Assembly: GCA_963691655.1 (NCBI GenBank)
Contig: OY829326.1
Span: 41,319,989 to 41,383,988, forward strand
From: Toxonevra muliebris
Lineage: Eukaryota; Arthropoda; Insecta; Diptera; Pallopteridae
Direction: 5' to 3'
Length of the DNA stretch: 64,000 nt
Position numbers and translations under genes: made by a program. Positions 22,709-32,117 of this stretch are shown here, piece by piece (position 1 is the first letter of the stretch; each line of letters begins with the position of its first letter). The notes under the pieces are model-generated. The model saw only the letters and a program-made list of their open reading frames with translations, did not search any database and was not told the DNA's origin.

Positions 22709-25700
22709 TTACCCAGCAACAGATTTAGTAGCATCGCTTTTACAATGTTTTATGCCACAACGATTATGGCAAGCAGATTTTTCCATTTTTGCTCTCTTAG
22801 CTTTTAAACGGTACAGGTTAATTAAGCTAATAATGCCGATTTTTCTTAAAGCAGTATCAGTGCATATATTGCTAATTCGACGTGAATTCTCTTCCTGGCG
22901 CTGCGCTTGTTCCAAAAACAGCAGTTTCTTTATATCTGATGATTGTCTGGGGTATACCATGCTATGTGCCTCTCCCGAAGATGAACCCGATGATGAAATT
23001 TCGGCAGAATAATTGCGTAATCTTCGATTTTTGGCATCTTGTTCTTCGAGCCTCTTCAATTTAGATCTCCGTTTCTCTTCTTCTACAATTTTTCTCATGC
23101 GCATTCTCTCTTCTGCTAACTTACGTTCTTTTTCAAGTTTCTCTTCTTCTTGTAGTAAATGTCTCTTATATACTAATTCTTCGCTTTTTCGCCGTTTATC
23201 TTCTATTCGCTTCAACTCTTCCTCATGTTTGGCTTTCTCTCGTAATTTCTTTTCCTCCATTTTCTTTTCAATTAAGAATTGACGATGAAGTGCTTTCTCC
23301 TCTTCTTTTTGTTTCTTTTCTTCCTTTTCCTTTTCCTTTTGCAGTTTCTTTGCTTCCAACGTACTTCTTCGGGCTTCGATGCGTTTCATTTTATCCTCTT
23401 CCTTTTGTTTAGCTTTATGGTCCTTTTCTGCCAACTTCTTTCTCTGTTCTTCTTGGCGTCTTGTTTCCTCGTTCGTTTCTTCGGTTTTTTTATGTTTCGC
23501 TGCTATCTTACTTCTTTGGGCTTCGTCGCGTTGTTTATTATCCATTTCCGCTTGTTGCAACTTAAATCTTTCGACTTCGTCGCGTTGTACATTATTCTCT
23601 GCCTCTTCTTCTTTTTCTTCCGTTTTCTCTTGTATGTGTTCCAACTTATTTTTTTGTGATTCGTCGTGTTTTATATTATCGTTCGCCGTTTTTGTTTTTT
23701 TATGTTTTACTGCCAACTTCTTTCTTTGGATTTCGCCGCGTTCTACATTATACTCTCTCCATTCTTTGCTTTCTTCCGTTGCCTGGTGTACGGCTTCAAT
23801 CTTATTTTTCTGGGGTTCGCCGCTTTTCATCATATCGTTCCCCGTTTGTTTTGTTTTTTTCTTCCAATTTCTTTCTTCTAATTTCTTTCTTTTGACTTCG
23901 CCCACTTTTTCACTTCCTTTCGTTTTTTGTTGTATTGATTTAAACTGATTTCTTTGGGCTTCGCCGGGTTTTATATTCTCCTTCCCCGCTTCTTTCGTTT
24001 TCTCATATTTTCCTTCTAAATTCTGTCTTTGGGTTTCGCTGCGTTTTATATTATTCTCTCCCTCTTCTTCCTTTTCTCCCGTTTTCTGTTTCTTTGCTCC
24101 TGGCATTTTTCTTCGGGGTACGTCAAGTTTAATATTACCTTCTTCCCCTTCTTTCATTTTCTTTTGTTTTGCTCCCAACTTCTTTCTTTGGGCTTTGCCG
24201 CGTTGTATATTATTGTCTCCTTTTTCTTCGCTTTCTTCCGTTTTCTGTTTGTTTGCTCTCAACATATTCTTTTGAGCTTCGTCGCGTTTTATATTATCGT
24301 TTTCTTCATCTTTCTTTCCCGACTTCTTTCCCAACTTCTTTCTTCGGGATTCGTCGCGTTTTATATTATCCTCTTCCTCCTTTTCTGGCGTTCTCTGTTT
24401 CTTTGCTCTCAACTTTTTTCTTCGGGCTTCGCCGCGTTTCATTTTATCCTCTTCCTTCTCTTCCGCTGTCAGTCTTTTTCTACTCTTCTTCTTTTTTCTT
24501 CCCCTTCCTTTTCCTTCGCCTTCGCTTTCATCTCCGTCCTTGCCTTCATCTAGTGTTCCCTTCTTCTTACGACGTTTTCTTTTTCTTGACTTATTCACAG
24601 ATCGTCGTCGTTCATCATCGCCCTCGTTATCATCGTCATCTTTTTGTCTACGATGTCTCTTCTTCTTTTTCCAAACTTTAACCCGATGATCATCATCACC
24701 GTCAGCACTGCCGTCTACTTTTTGTATGCCAAGTTTCTTCTTCTTCTTTTTCCAAACTTTCAGTTTTCGTTTCTTATCATCGCTCTGATTATCATCATCA
24801 TCATTCACAGCATTCTTTCTTCTACGTTTCTTTTTCTTCCATCTTCGGACATTTTTCTTCCAACTAGCTTTAAATTTTTTTTCAGCACTGTCGCCACTGT
24901 CGCTGCTTCTGTCTGACAATTGATTCTTTCTCTTTTTATGCTTATATCTTCTACGTTTAGTACTGTGGCCTTTCTTAATTTTCATCTCTTCGAGTCGTTC
25001 TCCATTTTCTCTTTCTAGTCTGCGCAACATTCGCATTTTTCGTAAACGTTCTAAGCGCCTTCTCCCCACTATACCCAATCGAAAATGCCTCCGTTTACGG
25101 TGGCGGTGGTTTGTCGTGATATTTTTCCATCCCATTGCCACAATCTTTTTAAACTCTTTAGCCAATTCTCGTGCCATCTGCCAGCGCATTGATCTAGTTT
25201 TACGTATACGCAATGCCCTAGGCTTACGCCATGGTATGCGCCATGGCCTGCGCTTGTGTTTATGGTGTCGGTGTCTTAAAGGGAAGTTTTTCCATCCCTT
25301 TGTCACAACCTTTTCAAACTCTTTTGACAATTCTCGTGACATCTCCCAGCGCATTGATCTCCGCGCACGCTTGTGCCTGTGTTTATGGGGGCGGTGATCT
25401 GTAAGGAAGTTTTTCCATCCCATTGCCACAACCTTTCTAAACTCGTTTGACAATGCTCGTGACAACTGCCAGCGCAATGATCCCTCCAGACGCAATCTCC
25501 TAAGCCTGAGCCTCCTTCGACGACGCCGCAATCTTGCAAGCCGTCTCCGTCTCCGTCGTCGTCGTAAACGTCGATGCAATCTTCTTCTTCTTTTCAAATG
25601 GGACCTTCGTGTTGGCTCAGCGCCTCCTCTCAAGCGTCCGCTTACCAACTGTCTTCTCTTTCCACGCCATTCAACCATACTGTTTGTCGAATCATGCTTA

Positions 25701-25744
25701 CGTCGTTTGAAATGCACCAACAAAATTTTTATAATTTTTCCCAT
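22709..25744 (-). CDS. Basic repeat protein A, family unknown
   Basis: A 1011-residue uninterrupted frame starts at the ATG shared with its partner (both begin MGKIIK). Visible parts, with approximate residues: conserved N terminus 1-50; arginine-rich run 51-85; three copies of a tryptophan module of the form RWxMSRELxKEFxKVVxMGWKN at 90-112, 131-153 and 186-208, each followed by histidine/arginine-rich sequence; alternating KxWKKKK and Asp-rich units about 297-380; fifteen repeats of about 25 residues (NIKRDEAQRKKL-like core) about 432-830; a charged coiled coil about 820-930; a serine patch; and a conserved ALRKIGIISLIN motif near 965. There is no signal peptide or membrane segment. The composition suggests a nucleic-acid-binding, nuclear or sperm structural protein, but that is inference. 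Low complexity makes chance matches to trichohyalin or axonemal mst101-like proteins likely. Confidence 0.75.
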   Translation of the reverse strand: MGKIIKILLVHFKRRKHDSTNSMVEWRGKRRQLVSGRLRGGAEPTRRSHLKRRRRLHRRLRRRRRRRRLARLRRRRRRLRLRRLRLEGSLRWQLSRALSNEFRKVVAMGWKNFLTDHRPHKHRHKRARRSMRWEMSRELSKEFEKVVTKGWKNFPLRHRHHKHKRRPWRIPWRKPRALRIRKTRSMRWQMARELAKEFKKIVAMGWKNITTNHRHRKRRHFRLGIVGRRRLERLRKMRMLRRLERENGERLEEMKIKKGHSTKRRRYKHKKRKNQLSDRSSDSGDSAEKKFKASWKKNVRRWKKKKRRRKNAVNDDDDNQSDDKKRKLKVWKKKKKKLGIQKVDGSADGDDDHRVKVWKKKKRHRRQKDDDDNEGDDERRRSVNKSRKRKRRKKKGTLDEGKDGDESEGEGKGRGRKKKKSRKRLTAEEKEEDKMKRGEARRKKLRAKKQRTPEKEEEDNIKRDESRRKKLGKKSGKKDEENDNIKRDEAQKNMLRANKQKTEESEEKGDNNIQRGKAQRKKLGAKQKKMKEGEEGNIKLDVPRRKMPGAKKQKTGEKEEEGENNIKRSETQRQNLEGKYEKTKEAGKENIKPGEAQRNQFKSIQQKTKGSEKVGEVKRKKLEERNWKKKTKQTGNDMMKSGEPQKNKIEAVHQATEESKEWREYNVERGEIQRKKLAVKHKKTKTANDNIKHDESQKNKLEHIQEKTEEKEEEAENNVQRDEVERFKLQQAEMDNKQRDEAQRSKIAAKHKKTEETNEETRRQEEQRKKLAEKDHKAKQKEEDKMKRIEARRSTLEAKKLQKEKEKEEKKQKEEEKALHRQFLIEKKMEEKKLREKAKHEEELKRIEDKRRKSEELVYKRHLLQEEEKLEKERKLAEERMRMRKIVEEEKRRSKLKRLEEQDAKNRRLRNYSAEISSSGSSSGEAHSMVYPRQSSDIKKLLFLEQAQRQEENSRRISNICTDTALRKIGIISLINLYRLKAKRAKMEKSACHNRCGIKHCKSDATKSVAG

Positions 25745-25887
25745 TTATAACTCTCGTATATATTTCTTCAATTATCTTTTATTTTACTATTTTTTTATTA
25801 CCATTATCATTTTATAAGGGAAAACAATAAAATAAACAAAAGAAAATAAAATTTTACCAAAAATTTTAAATTATAAATCTATATGAT

Positions 25888-25914
25888 ATATTCCACATCG
25901 ATATTTTGTATGAA
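25888..25914 (-). promoter_or_regulatory. Conserved upstream block, copy A
   Basis: Twenty-seven bases centred on CACATCGATATTTTG are identical in the other copy at 34132-34158. They lie about 140 bases upstream of the start codon in both, in sequence that is otherwise diverged. The block contains the palindrome ATCGAT. It is a candidate core promoter or activator site of the gene pair. Confidence 0.4.
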
Positions 25915-25930
25915 TAGTTTTCAGATAGTG

Positions 25931-26849
25931 ACAAGTTTCCTTTCCCCTCAAAAGAATTTTACGCCGATGAGATGTTGACGGCGGCGCACAGTGTAATGAG
26001 GCGTCAAAAAACAAGAAAAAAGTCATGCAGGAAAAATAAATAAATTTTTTTCCCCCGACATTCATAATGGTTCAGGCGCATGGAAGCCTCAAACCAGAAC
26101 TTCTATGAACTCATTTTCTTTGATTGGAAAAGGTTATATTTATATAATTAAAAGAATTCAAGACAAACAAAAACAAAAACATAATTTCACCTTTTTATCT
26201 AATTTGTTGTGGTCACATTTTAAATCCTCTAAAACTCTCTTATTTTTCTTATAAAATTTCTCCAGATTACTATAGTTTAGAATCAACTGTGAACACCCCA
26301 ATTATTTTAAAGTTAATTGAAAATTGTGTGTATAGATTTAAAAAATAATTTTTGAATATTAAGGCCAGATCAAGAAGTAAACGTGGCAGACTTATTTTGC
26401 AGATGATCATACCCTGCAGAAATGTGATGAAATTTTGTATGGAAAATGAGAGAATATTCAGATATTATCTTAAAGACTGTTTTTATATGCATGGTTCAAT
26501 TCTGTTTGAGTTCGTTCCCTGAATTTGTAAGTATGTGTATAATTGTTACAATTTTTCTTTATTAAAAAACTAAAAAAATTAAAGCAACTTCAAGCATTGA
26601 GCCTTCCAAAGTTTGTCATGAAATCATTGGCAGCACTTAACTTCTATGTTCATACAAGAGATTAAATTTAGGGCAATAATCCAAAAGTACCAAAATAATC
26701 TTCCACTATCTAGGAGTTTTTTAGTAAACACATCCTTTTTTCTACAATTAGCTATTCACTTCTTTTTTTTTCGTCTCAGCCCAAGAAAACTTCATTTGTT
26801 TCTTAAATTTGCTGACTCTAGCGGAATACTGAAACTTGCCTTGTGTATA
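25931..26849. other. Noncoding AT-rich DNA
   Basis: Spacer between gene copy A and the first Tc1 element. No gene or repeat that I can support. Confidence 0.5.
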
Positions 26850-28426
26850 CAGTATCTGTCCAACGAACTGCGAACGATGAAAAAAATGCAATATTTTAAC
26901 TTTGTGTAGCAATAAAAACAAAAGTATTGTGTCTAAATTAACAAAATTGGACTTTAATTGTTCATCAAAATATGTAATTTATTTTTCTTACTAAACCTCT
27001 TGCATATGTTCAATATTTTGTTACCCCTCCCCTATTTTTCAACACAACCTTTATTAGAGCAGACATGCTTTAAATAAAATTCTCAATCATTGCTCGTAAG
27101 TCCGGTCCATTTTCCCCACGTCTTTAATGTTATTTTTTAGATTTGCAACTCTGATGTTTCTACGTTGATAGACCTTCCGTTTACGGTAAGCGCAGCAATT
27201 TTCTATGGGGTTAAGGTCCAGAGAATTGCCAGGTCACGGAAGCACTTTTAAATTCATTGAATTTAAACATGGATGTGTGGCAAGGCGCACCATCTTGCAT
27301 AAAGGTGTATACTTCTGGCGGAAGCTGCGTGTGGTCTGGATGCTGTACCAAAACATTTTCTAGATATATAATATACTGTCCAGAGCGCATAACACCCTTA
27401 ACGTATAGGGTCAGATCCTTCGCTGGAAATGAAGCACCAAACCATTACTGCAGGTGAATGATTAATTATAGGAACTTTCTATCTCAGTCACGGCCTCCAC
27501 GCTAAAGATGATCTACGAAAAAAATTAGAAACCTAAAATTTAATGGTGTTCTTTTTTTTCAAATATAAATATCCAAAAATATACTTTTAAAAAAACCGAC
27601 ATTGTTCCAATAATTTATATTATAATCCTTATGCAGTTGAGCTCACAAAAAGCGCCGTCGCAGCCTTAAATCCGTTAATTTCGGCTTTTTAGTTTCCCTC
27701 TTACATTTTAAAGCATTTTCATAAAATCGCCTACGCAGTGTATGTAGCGATATATCAACACCAGAGTCTCTCTCTTTCTCTCTCTTCTAAAATATTCTGT
27801 GGCGTTGCAGCTCGAACTTCCAATACTTTCCTCACAATTAAGAGATCTTCTCCCAGGTGGTTGTCCGTTTGCCCTTGCAATTTTGCCGATTATTGTGGAA
27901 AGTCGTCAGCGATACCAGCCACCGATGTTTTTGAAATTCCAATAATTTGGGCTATTTTGGAATATCTAGAGCTTCTCTCTTTCAGAAGAGTTGCAACTTG
28001 CTTCTTCCTCTCCACCGGTATGTCATTTTTTGACCAATTTCTAAGAAAAACTTCAATGCGAAAACAAACTCGTTTTGGCTAAAATTACATTTAATTAAAA
28101 TCCAAATTTTTTTACTCACGTTTGCCAAAATCTTTAGCAAGTTTCGCAAATTATAAATTTTCGCCACTTTTTGCAATAATTTTCGAGAAAAATCGCTATA
28201 CATACGCTAAGACTTTAAGAACAATTGAATAAAATCAACAGTTTCGTTGGTTTTGAGCCATTATTCAAAAAGTGGGGGACCTAATTAAATTTTGAAACCG
28301 TTTTCTAGATATCTGATATATTAGCAAAGACTTCTGCATTGTTTTTTTTTTTTAATGGAAAACCTGCTCGTAAAATGGCATATTATAAAAAAATTCCATC
28401 GTTCGTAATTCGTTGGACAGATACTG
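26850..28426 (-). mobile_element. Tc1-like element with terminal repeats, dead
   Basis: The left end CAGTATCTGTCCAACGAACT and the inverted right end CAGTATCTGTCCAACGAATT match for about 30 bases (both continue with CGAACGATG). The left flank is TA, the expected target; the right flank reads CA, presumably mutated. The 1577-base length suits Tc1. The interior has a broken transposase on the minus strand: KIAQIIGISKTSVAG-like helix-turn-helix near 27950, QDGAPCHTSMFKFNEF around the second aspartate near 27285, and, one frame over, LDLNPIENC near 27210. Stops and frameshifts abound. Confidence 0.85.
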
Positions 28427-28468
28427 CATGTCATCAAAGTATTAACATTTTCGTAGGGCTTTAATGTA

Positions 28469-29615
28469 CACCCCGTGCCAATAAAAACGCATCACCCACA
28501 CCGTATGCGATTCACGTATATAACTATTAGTAAATCCTATTAAACCCAACTTTGTATTATTTATTGTATATGGCAATCTTTTAAATTTCCAGTTAATCTA
28601 AGACAAAATTTCAATCCATAGGAGAATATATAACTTTAAAGGAAAATTTTTATATTAGGTCTGTTTTATTAGGTTTGTACAATTTTTAAATACTGAAAAA
28701 AAGAAACAAAATGGAAAAAAAGGAATTTTTGAAATTAATTAATTAATTGTTAACATTTGTTTTGAGTAATTTCTTAGCTTAATATTTTGTTGAGTCTCCT
28801 CTAGCTTTTATAAGCTCTTGTAACCTTCTCGGCATAGACTCATAGAGGTAAGATATTACAGCATGTATCAATTGTGAATTCCAGACTTTCTCTATTATTT
28901 CCTTGAGCTCTGCGACAGTTTTAGGTGACTTTTCCTTGACTTTATGACTCAATATTGGCCATAAGTTTTCTATTATTTTTATGTCTGGGCTATTTACAGG
29001 CACAAAGGATCTTTTAGGTCGCAGCGCCTGCCTGGTTGGGCTCCCCTAAATAATAAATAATTTAAAGGTCAAAGCAGAGATTGCATGCCAAGTGTTTGGT
29101 TTAATTTTTATACTTAATATGAAGCTTAAATTGTTCTTAAAAAATGAAAATTACTTACCGAGCGTGCTCGATGGCATGGAGTTGCATCAACCTGGAATAC
29201 TGCATCGGGTGAATAGTGAAATTTGCCCAACACCCCAGTATGTTAAGCATCTCTAGATTATAGCATCTGGTGAATGTTTGACAGTTGGCAGTGTGCATTG
29301 ATCGGAATATCGTTCGTTGGTTCCCCTGCACCACAGCCCTCCGAGCAGGTCCAATTGAATTAAATTTGGACCCATCTGAAAAATGTACTTTTTCACACTC
29401 ATCAACGGTCCATAATGGATGATTTTGTGCCCAAATTAGTCTTTTTTCTTCATAGTAGTGGTTCATAGCAGGTTTGTGTGACTCGTCGAGCTGAAAAACT
29501 GAATGGAAATAACTTCAATAAATAAATAAAAAAATTTTTGGAACATTTAGTAGTCCGGCTAAAAACTACAAAAGCATCAAATTTAAGCAGAATGCGTTTT
29601 TATTGTCATGGGGTG
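28469..29615 (-). mobile_element. Second Tc1-like element, internally deleted
   Basis: The left end CACCCCGTGCCAATAAAAAC and the inverted right end CACCCCATGACAATAAAAAC are terminal repeats of about 24 bases, each flanked by TA. The 1147-base element lies only 42 bases from the preceding Tc1 element but has different ends, so it is a separate insertion of a different family. Confidence 0.85.
28779..29500 (-). pseudogene. Tc1 transposase with a predicted intron
   Basis: Inside 28469-29615 the minus strand carries EEKRLIWAQNHPLW and KVHFSDGSKFN (first aspartate), then after a frameshift AVFQVDATPCHRARS (second aspartate, codon 29186-29188), then VNSPDIKIIENLW (glutamate, codon 28968-28970) and a normal C terminus. 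The second aspartate and the glutamate are separated by a GTAAGT donor (29158) and a TTATTTAG acceptor (29046), a 113-base intron. Removing it leaves exactly 34 residues between them, the Tc1 DD34E spacing. The N-terminal DNA-binding part is missing. Confidence 0.75.
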
Positions 29616-30091
29616 TACTTGATTGCAGTTCTTATTATTGGTTTAATTGAAAAATTTTAAATATTTTTAAAATCTGGGCTCTCTGCGGATTTCGGCGAAG
29701 TATGACAAATTAAAAGGTAAACATTTACCTATATAGTTATGCATTTAAAAAATTAAAAAAAATAAAAAAATATTTAGCTGTTCTTAGGGGTGGAACTATA
29801 AGGTGTCAGGGTGCAAAGAGGTTTTGAGGAAAGTGATAAAGGATTGATCTGCTCAGGGGCAAACTCCAACTTCACACTCTCCTAAATAGTTTAAAAGTTT
29901 ATCCCCTGGACCTATTAGTCTCTACAACAGCATTTGGTATATAATGAAAAATAGTGGACGATACACCTATTAAATTCTAGACTTTCTTTAAAATTTTTTT
30001 TTTGTTGATAGGTAATTTTCACAATTTCTTTTATATTTTATGTAATAAATGAAAGAGAAATAGTTAATTGTTCTTGTTATCCTGCCTCCAG
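29616..30091. other. Noncoding DNA
   Basis: AT-rich spacer between the second Tc1 element and the exon-like island at 30092. No gene is seen. Confidence 0.5.
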
Positions 30092-30205
30092 CACAAATTG
30101 AGCAGAAAATACCTAATAATGCCTGACAGCTCGGTGTGGCATGCCATGGCAGCGGCAATAGCATTGGCAACGACGACATGGGCATCCTCGACACTGGTGG
30201 AATAG
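30092..30205 (+). CDS. Candidate host exon, product unknown
   Basis: A GC-rich 114-base island in AT-rich DNA follows a good acceptor (CCTGCCTCCAG) and precedes a donor (AATAG followed by GTAATT). In phase 0 it stays open for 37 codons (MPDSSVWHAMAAAIALATTT within it) and ends exactly in TAG at the donor. With a later acceptor at 30129 another frame reads GVACHGSGNSIGNDDMGILD and runs open into the donor. Which frame, if either, is real cannot be told. It could be an alternative exon of a long rightward gene that also uses 14360-14455. Confidence 0.35.
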   Translation, partial: HKLSRKYLIMPDSSVWHAMAAAIALATTTWASSTLVE

Positions 30206-31643
30206 GTAATTTTCATTTCAATTTAACATTTTTTGCTCATTTGCTTTTAATTTGAAAATTGAACTTTCCATTGAATATTCACTTCTTTTCTTTTGCTTTT
30301 TTTTGGGGAGAAGGGAAGGAGGATGGTGTGGGTTTAGTGTCCCATTTCCTGTGTCAGGTGGTAATGCAAAAACTTTCGACATTGTAAAAATCTGATGCTT
30401 GTTGTTGCTGCTGCTTTCGCTGCTGATGATGATGTTATTGCTTTCGAGGATTTGGCGACATTGACGTTGCTTGAATTATGAACACAAGCATTTACTATTT
30501 TTTTGTGCAAATATTTCAATTTCGCATTTGGCATTTTTTCTGCGAATGTCAGGAGAAAACTTTTCGAGTGGAAATAGTTTTCAAAGTAGCTTGACTGCAT
30601 ATAGAAAAAGTACTTATGTATTAAGAGATTTTATTTTAATGAGCTCATTCATGCGGTTATGTTAACAAAATATAAATTTTAAAAATATTGAAAATGGGTT
30701 TCAGTTTTGCTTTTGTTAACAAGATGGAATCTCTTTAATGTTTACCATATGAAAATCAAAAAAAAAAAAAAAAAACTTAAATAACTCGGGAGCAGTGATA
30801 TTAAAGGCGTACTCAGGTTGTTCTCTAAAGTATTTCAGATATTCGCAAATTATTTTTTTTTGGATAAAATTTTGTTTAAAAAAATATACCTTACTGATTT
30901 CGTCGTCTACTCAAGCCAGTGCAAAATTTCAACGAATACTAAAATGCATATTGAGGGAATGCGCCATCAGTTGTAACTGTCTGCAAGTGGTTTCAAAGAT
31001 TTAGACTAGGCATTTTTCTGTGAAGGCCATGTGGAAGCGAAGACGAAGAACCCAGATTGACTTTGATTGAGCCTGAATGATATTTCTATGTTACGAATAT
31101 CAGAAAATCGTCTGGGATACACCAATACTAAGAGAAAAAACAAGCCCGGAATTTATATAAGAGAAAAACAGCGGTTTAAAATAAAGCACGCTCAAACTTA
31201 TTTTTAACTTGTTTTTATTTAGTTTAAAAGCGAAAATAAAAGCGTCAAATAAGAGTAGCAAAAAGTATATAGAACGGTAGTGGTAGTTCCTTTCAATAAC
31301 ACTACTCAACAAGATTTTCCACAACGAGCGGCGATAACATTTTCCGTAGAATCCGAATATTTTAATGATTTTTTTCGATTAGCCCCAATTTTCCATGTTA
31401 ATTCAAAAAAGTGCACTGTTGAGAGCACATACTTCACATAAATGACTGTCAAAACTTTAATTTGCAGCCAATGAATTTAAAATGTTTGTGTATTTTAGAT
31501 GTATAAATTGAAATCGATTATTGTGAATTCGAATAATCATTTGGGTTTTATTTTATACTAAACTTAACGCCTAATCACGTGAGTACACATATGTGTACTT
31601 TTTCAGAGAAACTAATGTATGGCATTGGTAATGTCCACAACAG
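30206..31643. other. Noncoding DNA
   Basis: Spacer up to duplication copy B. GATGATGAT and GCTGCTG runs lie near 30403-30440 and an A-tract at 30759-30776. Open frames here are unsupported. Confidence 0.5.
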
Positions 31644-32117
31644 GAAACTTTATCCAGAGGATGATAAAGCGAGAGCGTTATTCTAAATTCTGAAATATTG
31701 GCTAGGAAAGCCAAATTTCTTCCACGTCCAGTAACGAATTTTCTCAAAGCAAGTATCGTACCTGACGAAGCTACTTTCAAATAAGAAAACTGCAATCGTA
31801 ATTAACAAAATACCATTCACATTTATTTATTTTAACAAAAACAAACAAATAAACATTTTTACCTATGTATGTACCTGCCAGGAGCAAGGTATCTTAGATT
31901 ATGCCGGGCTTACACATGCAATGACTTGTTGGCGCATAGAGCATTACAAAAATATGATAAATAAATTGGCACCATTGACCTGATCTGATGTCGCCATCAA
32001 TTTATTGCCTGAGAAATCCCGACATCGTGAATATAATTTCGTGTCTAGCTGCCCAACAACAGATTTGGCTGCATCTTTTTTGAAATATGCCACATCGAGC
32101 TTGATAAGCTGATTTTT

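Larger units (their letters stand above)
22315..25930 (-). repeat. Segmental duplication, copy A
   Basis: This block is homologous to 31644-34180 in the same orientation, covering the 3-prime flank, the whole gene and about 180 bases upstream. Homology starts at GGAAAACTTTATCCAGAGG (left) and fades after the TATTTTGTATGAA block (right). The copies sit about 9.3 kb apart. Copy A is longer, almost entirely because of extra coding repeats. Confidence 0.85.

Noticed and set aside
22542..24553. Plus-strand open frames of 90-190 codons over the basic-protein gene
   Set aside because: They are the reverse complement of the repetitive coding strand, Ser/Phe/Leu-rich only because the other strand is Lys/Arg/Glu-rich, and they are not conserved in frame between the two copies.
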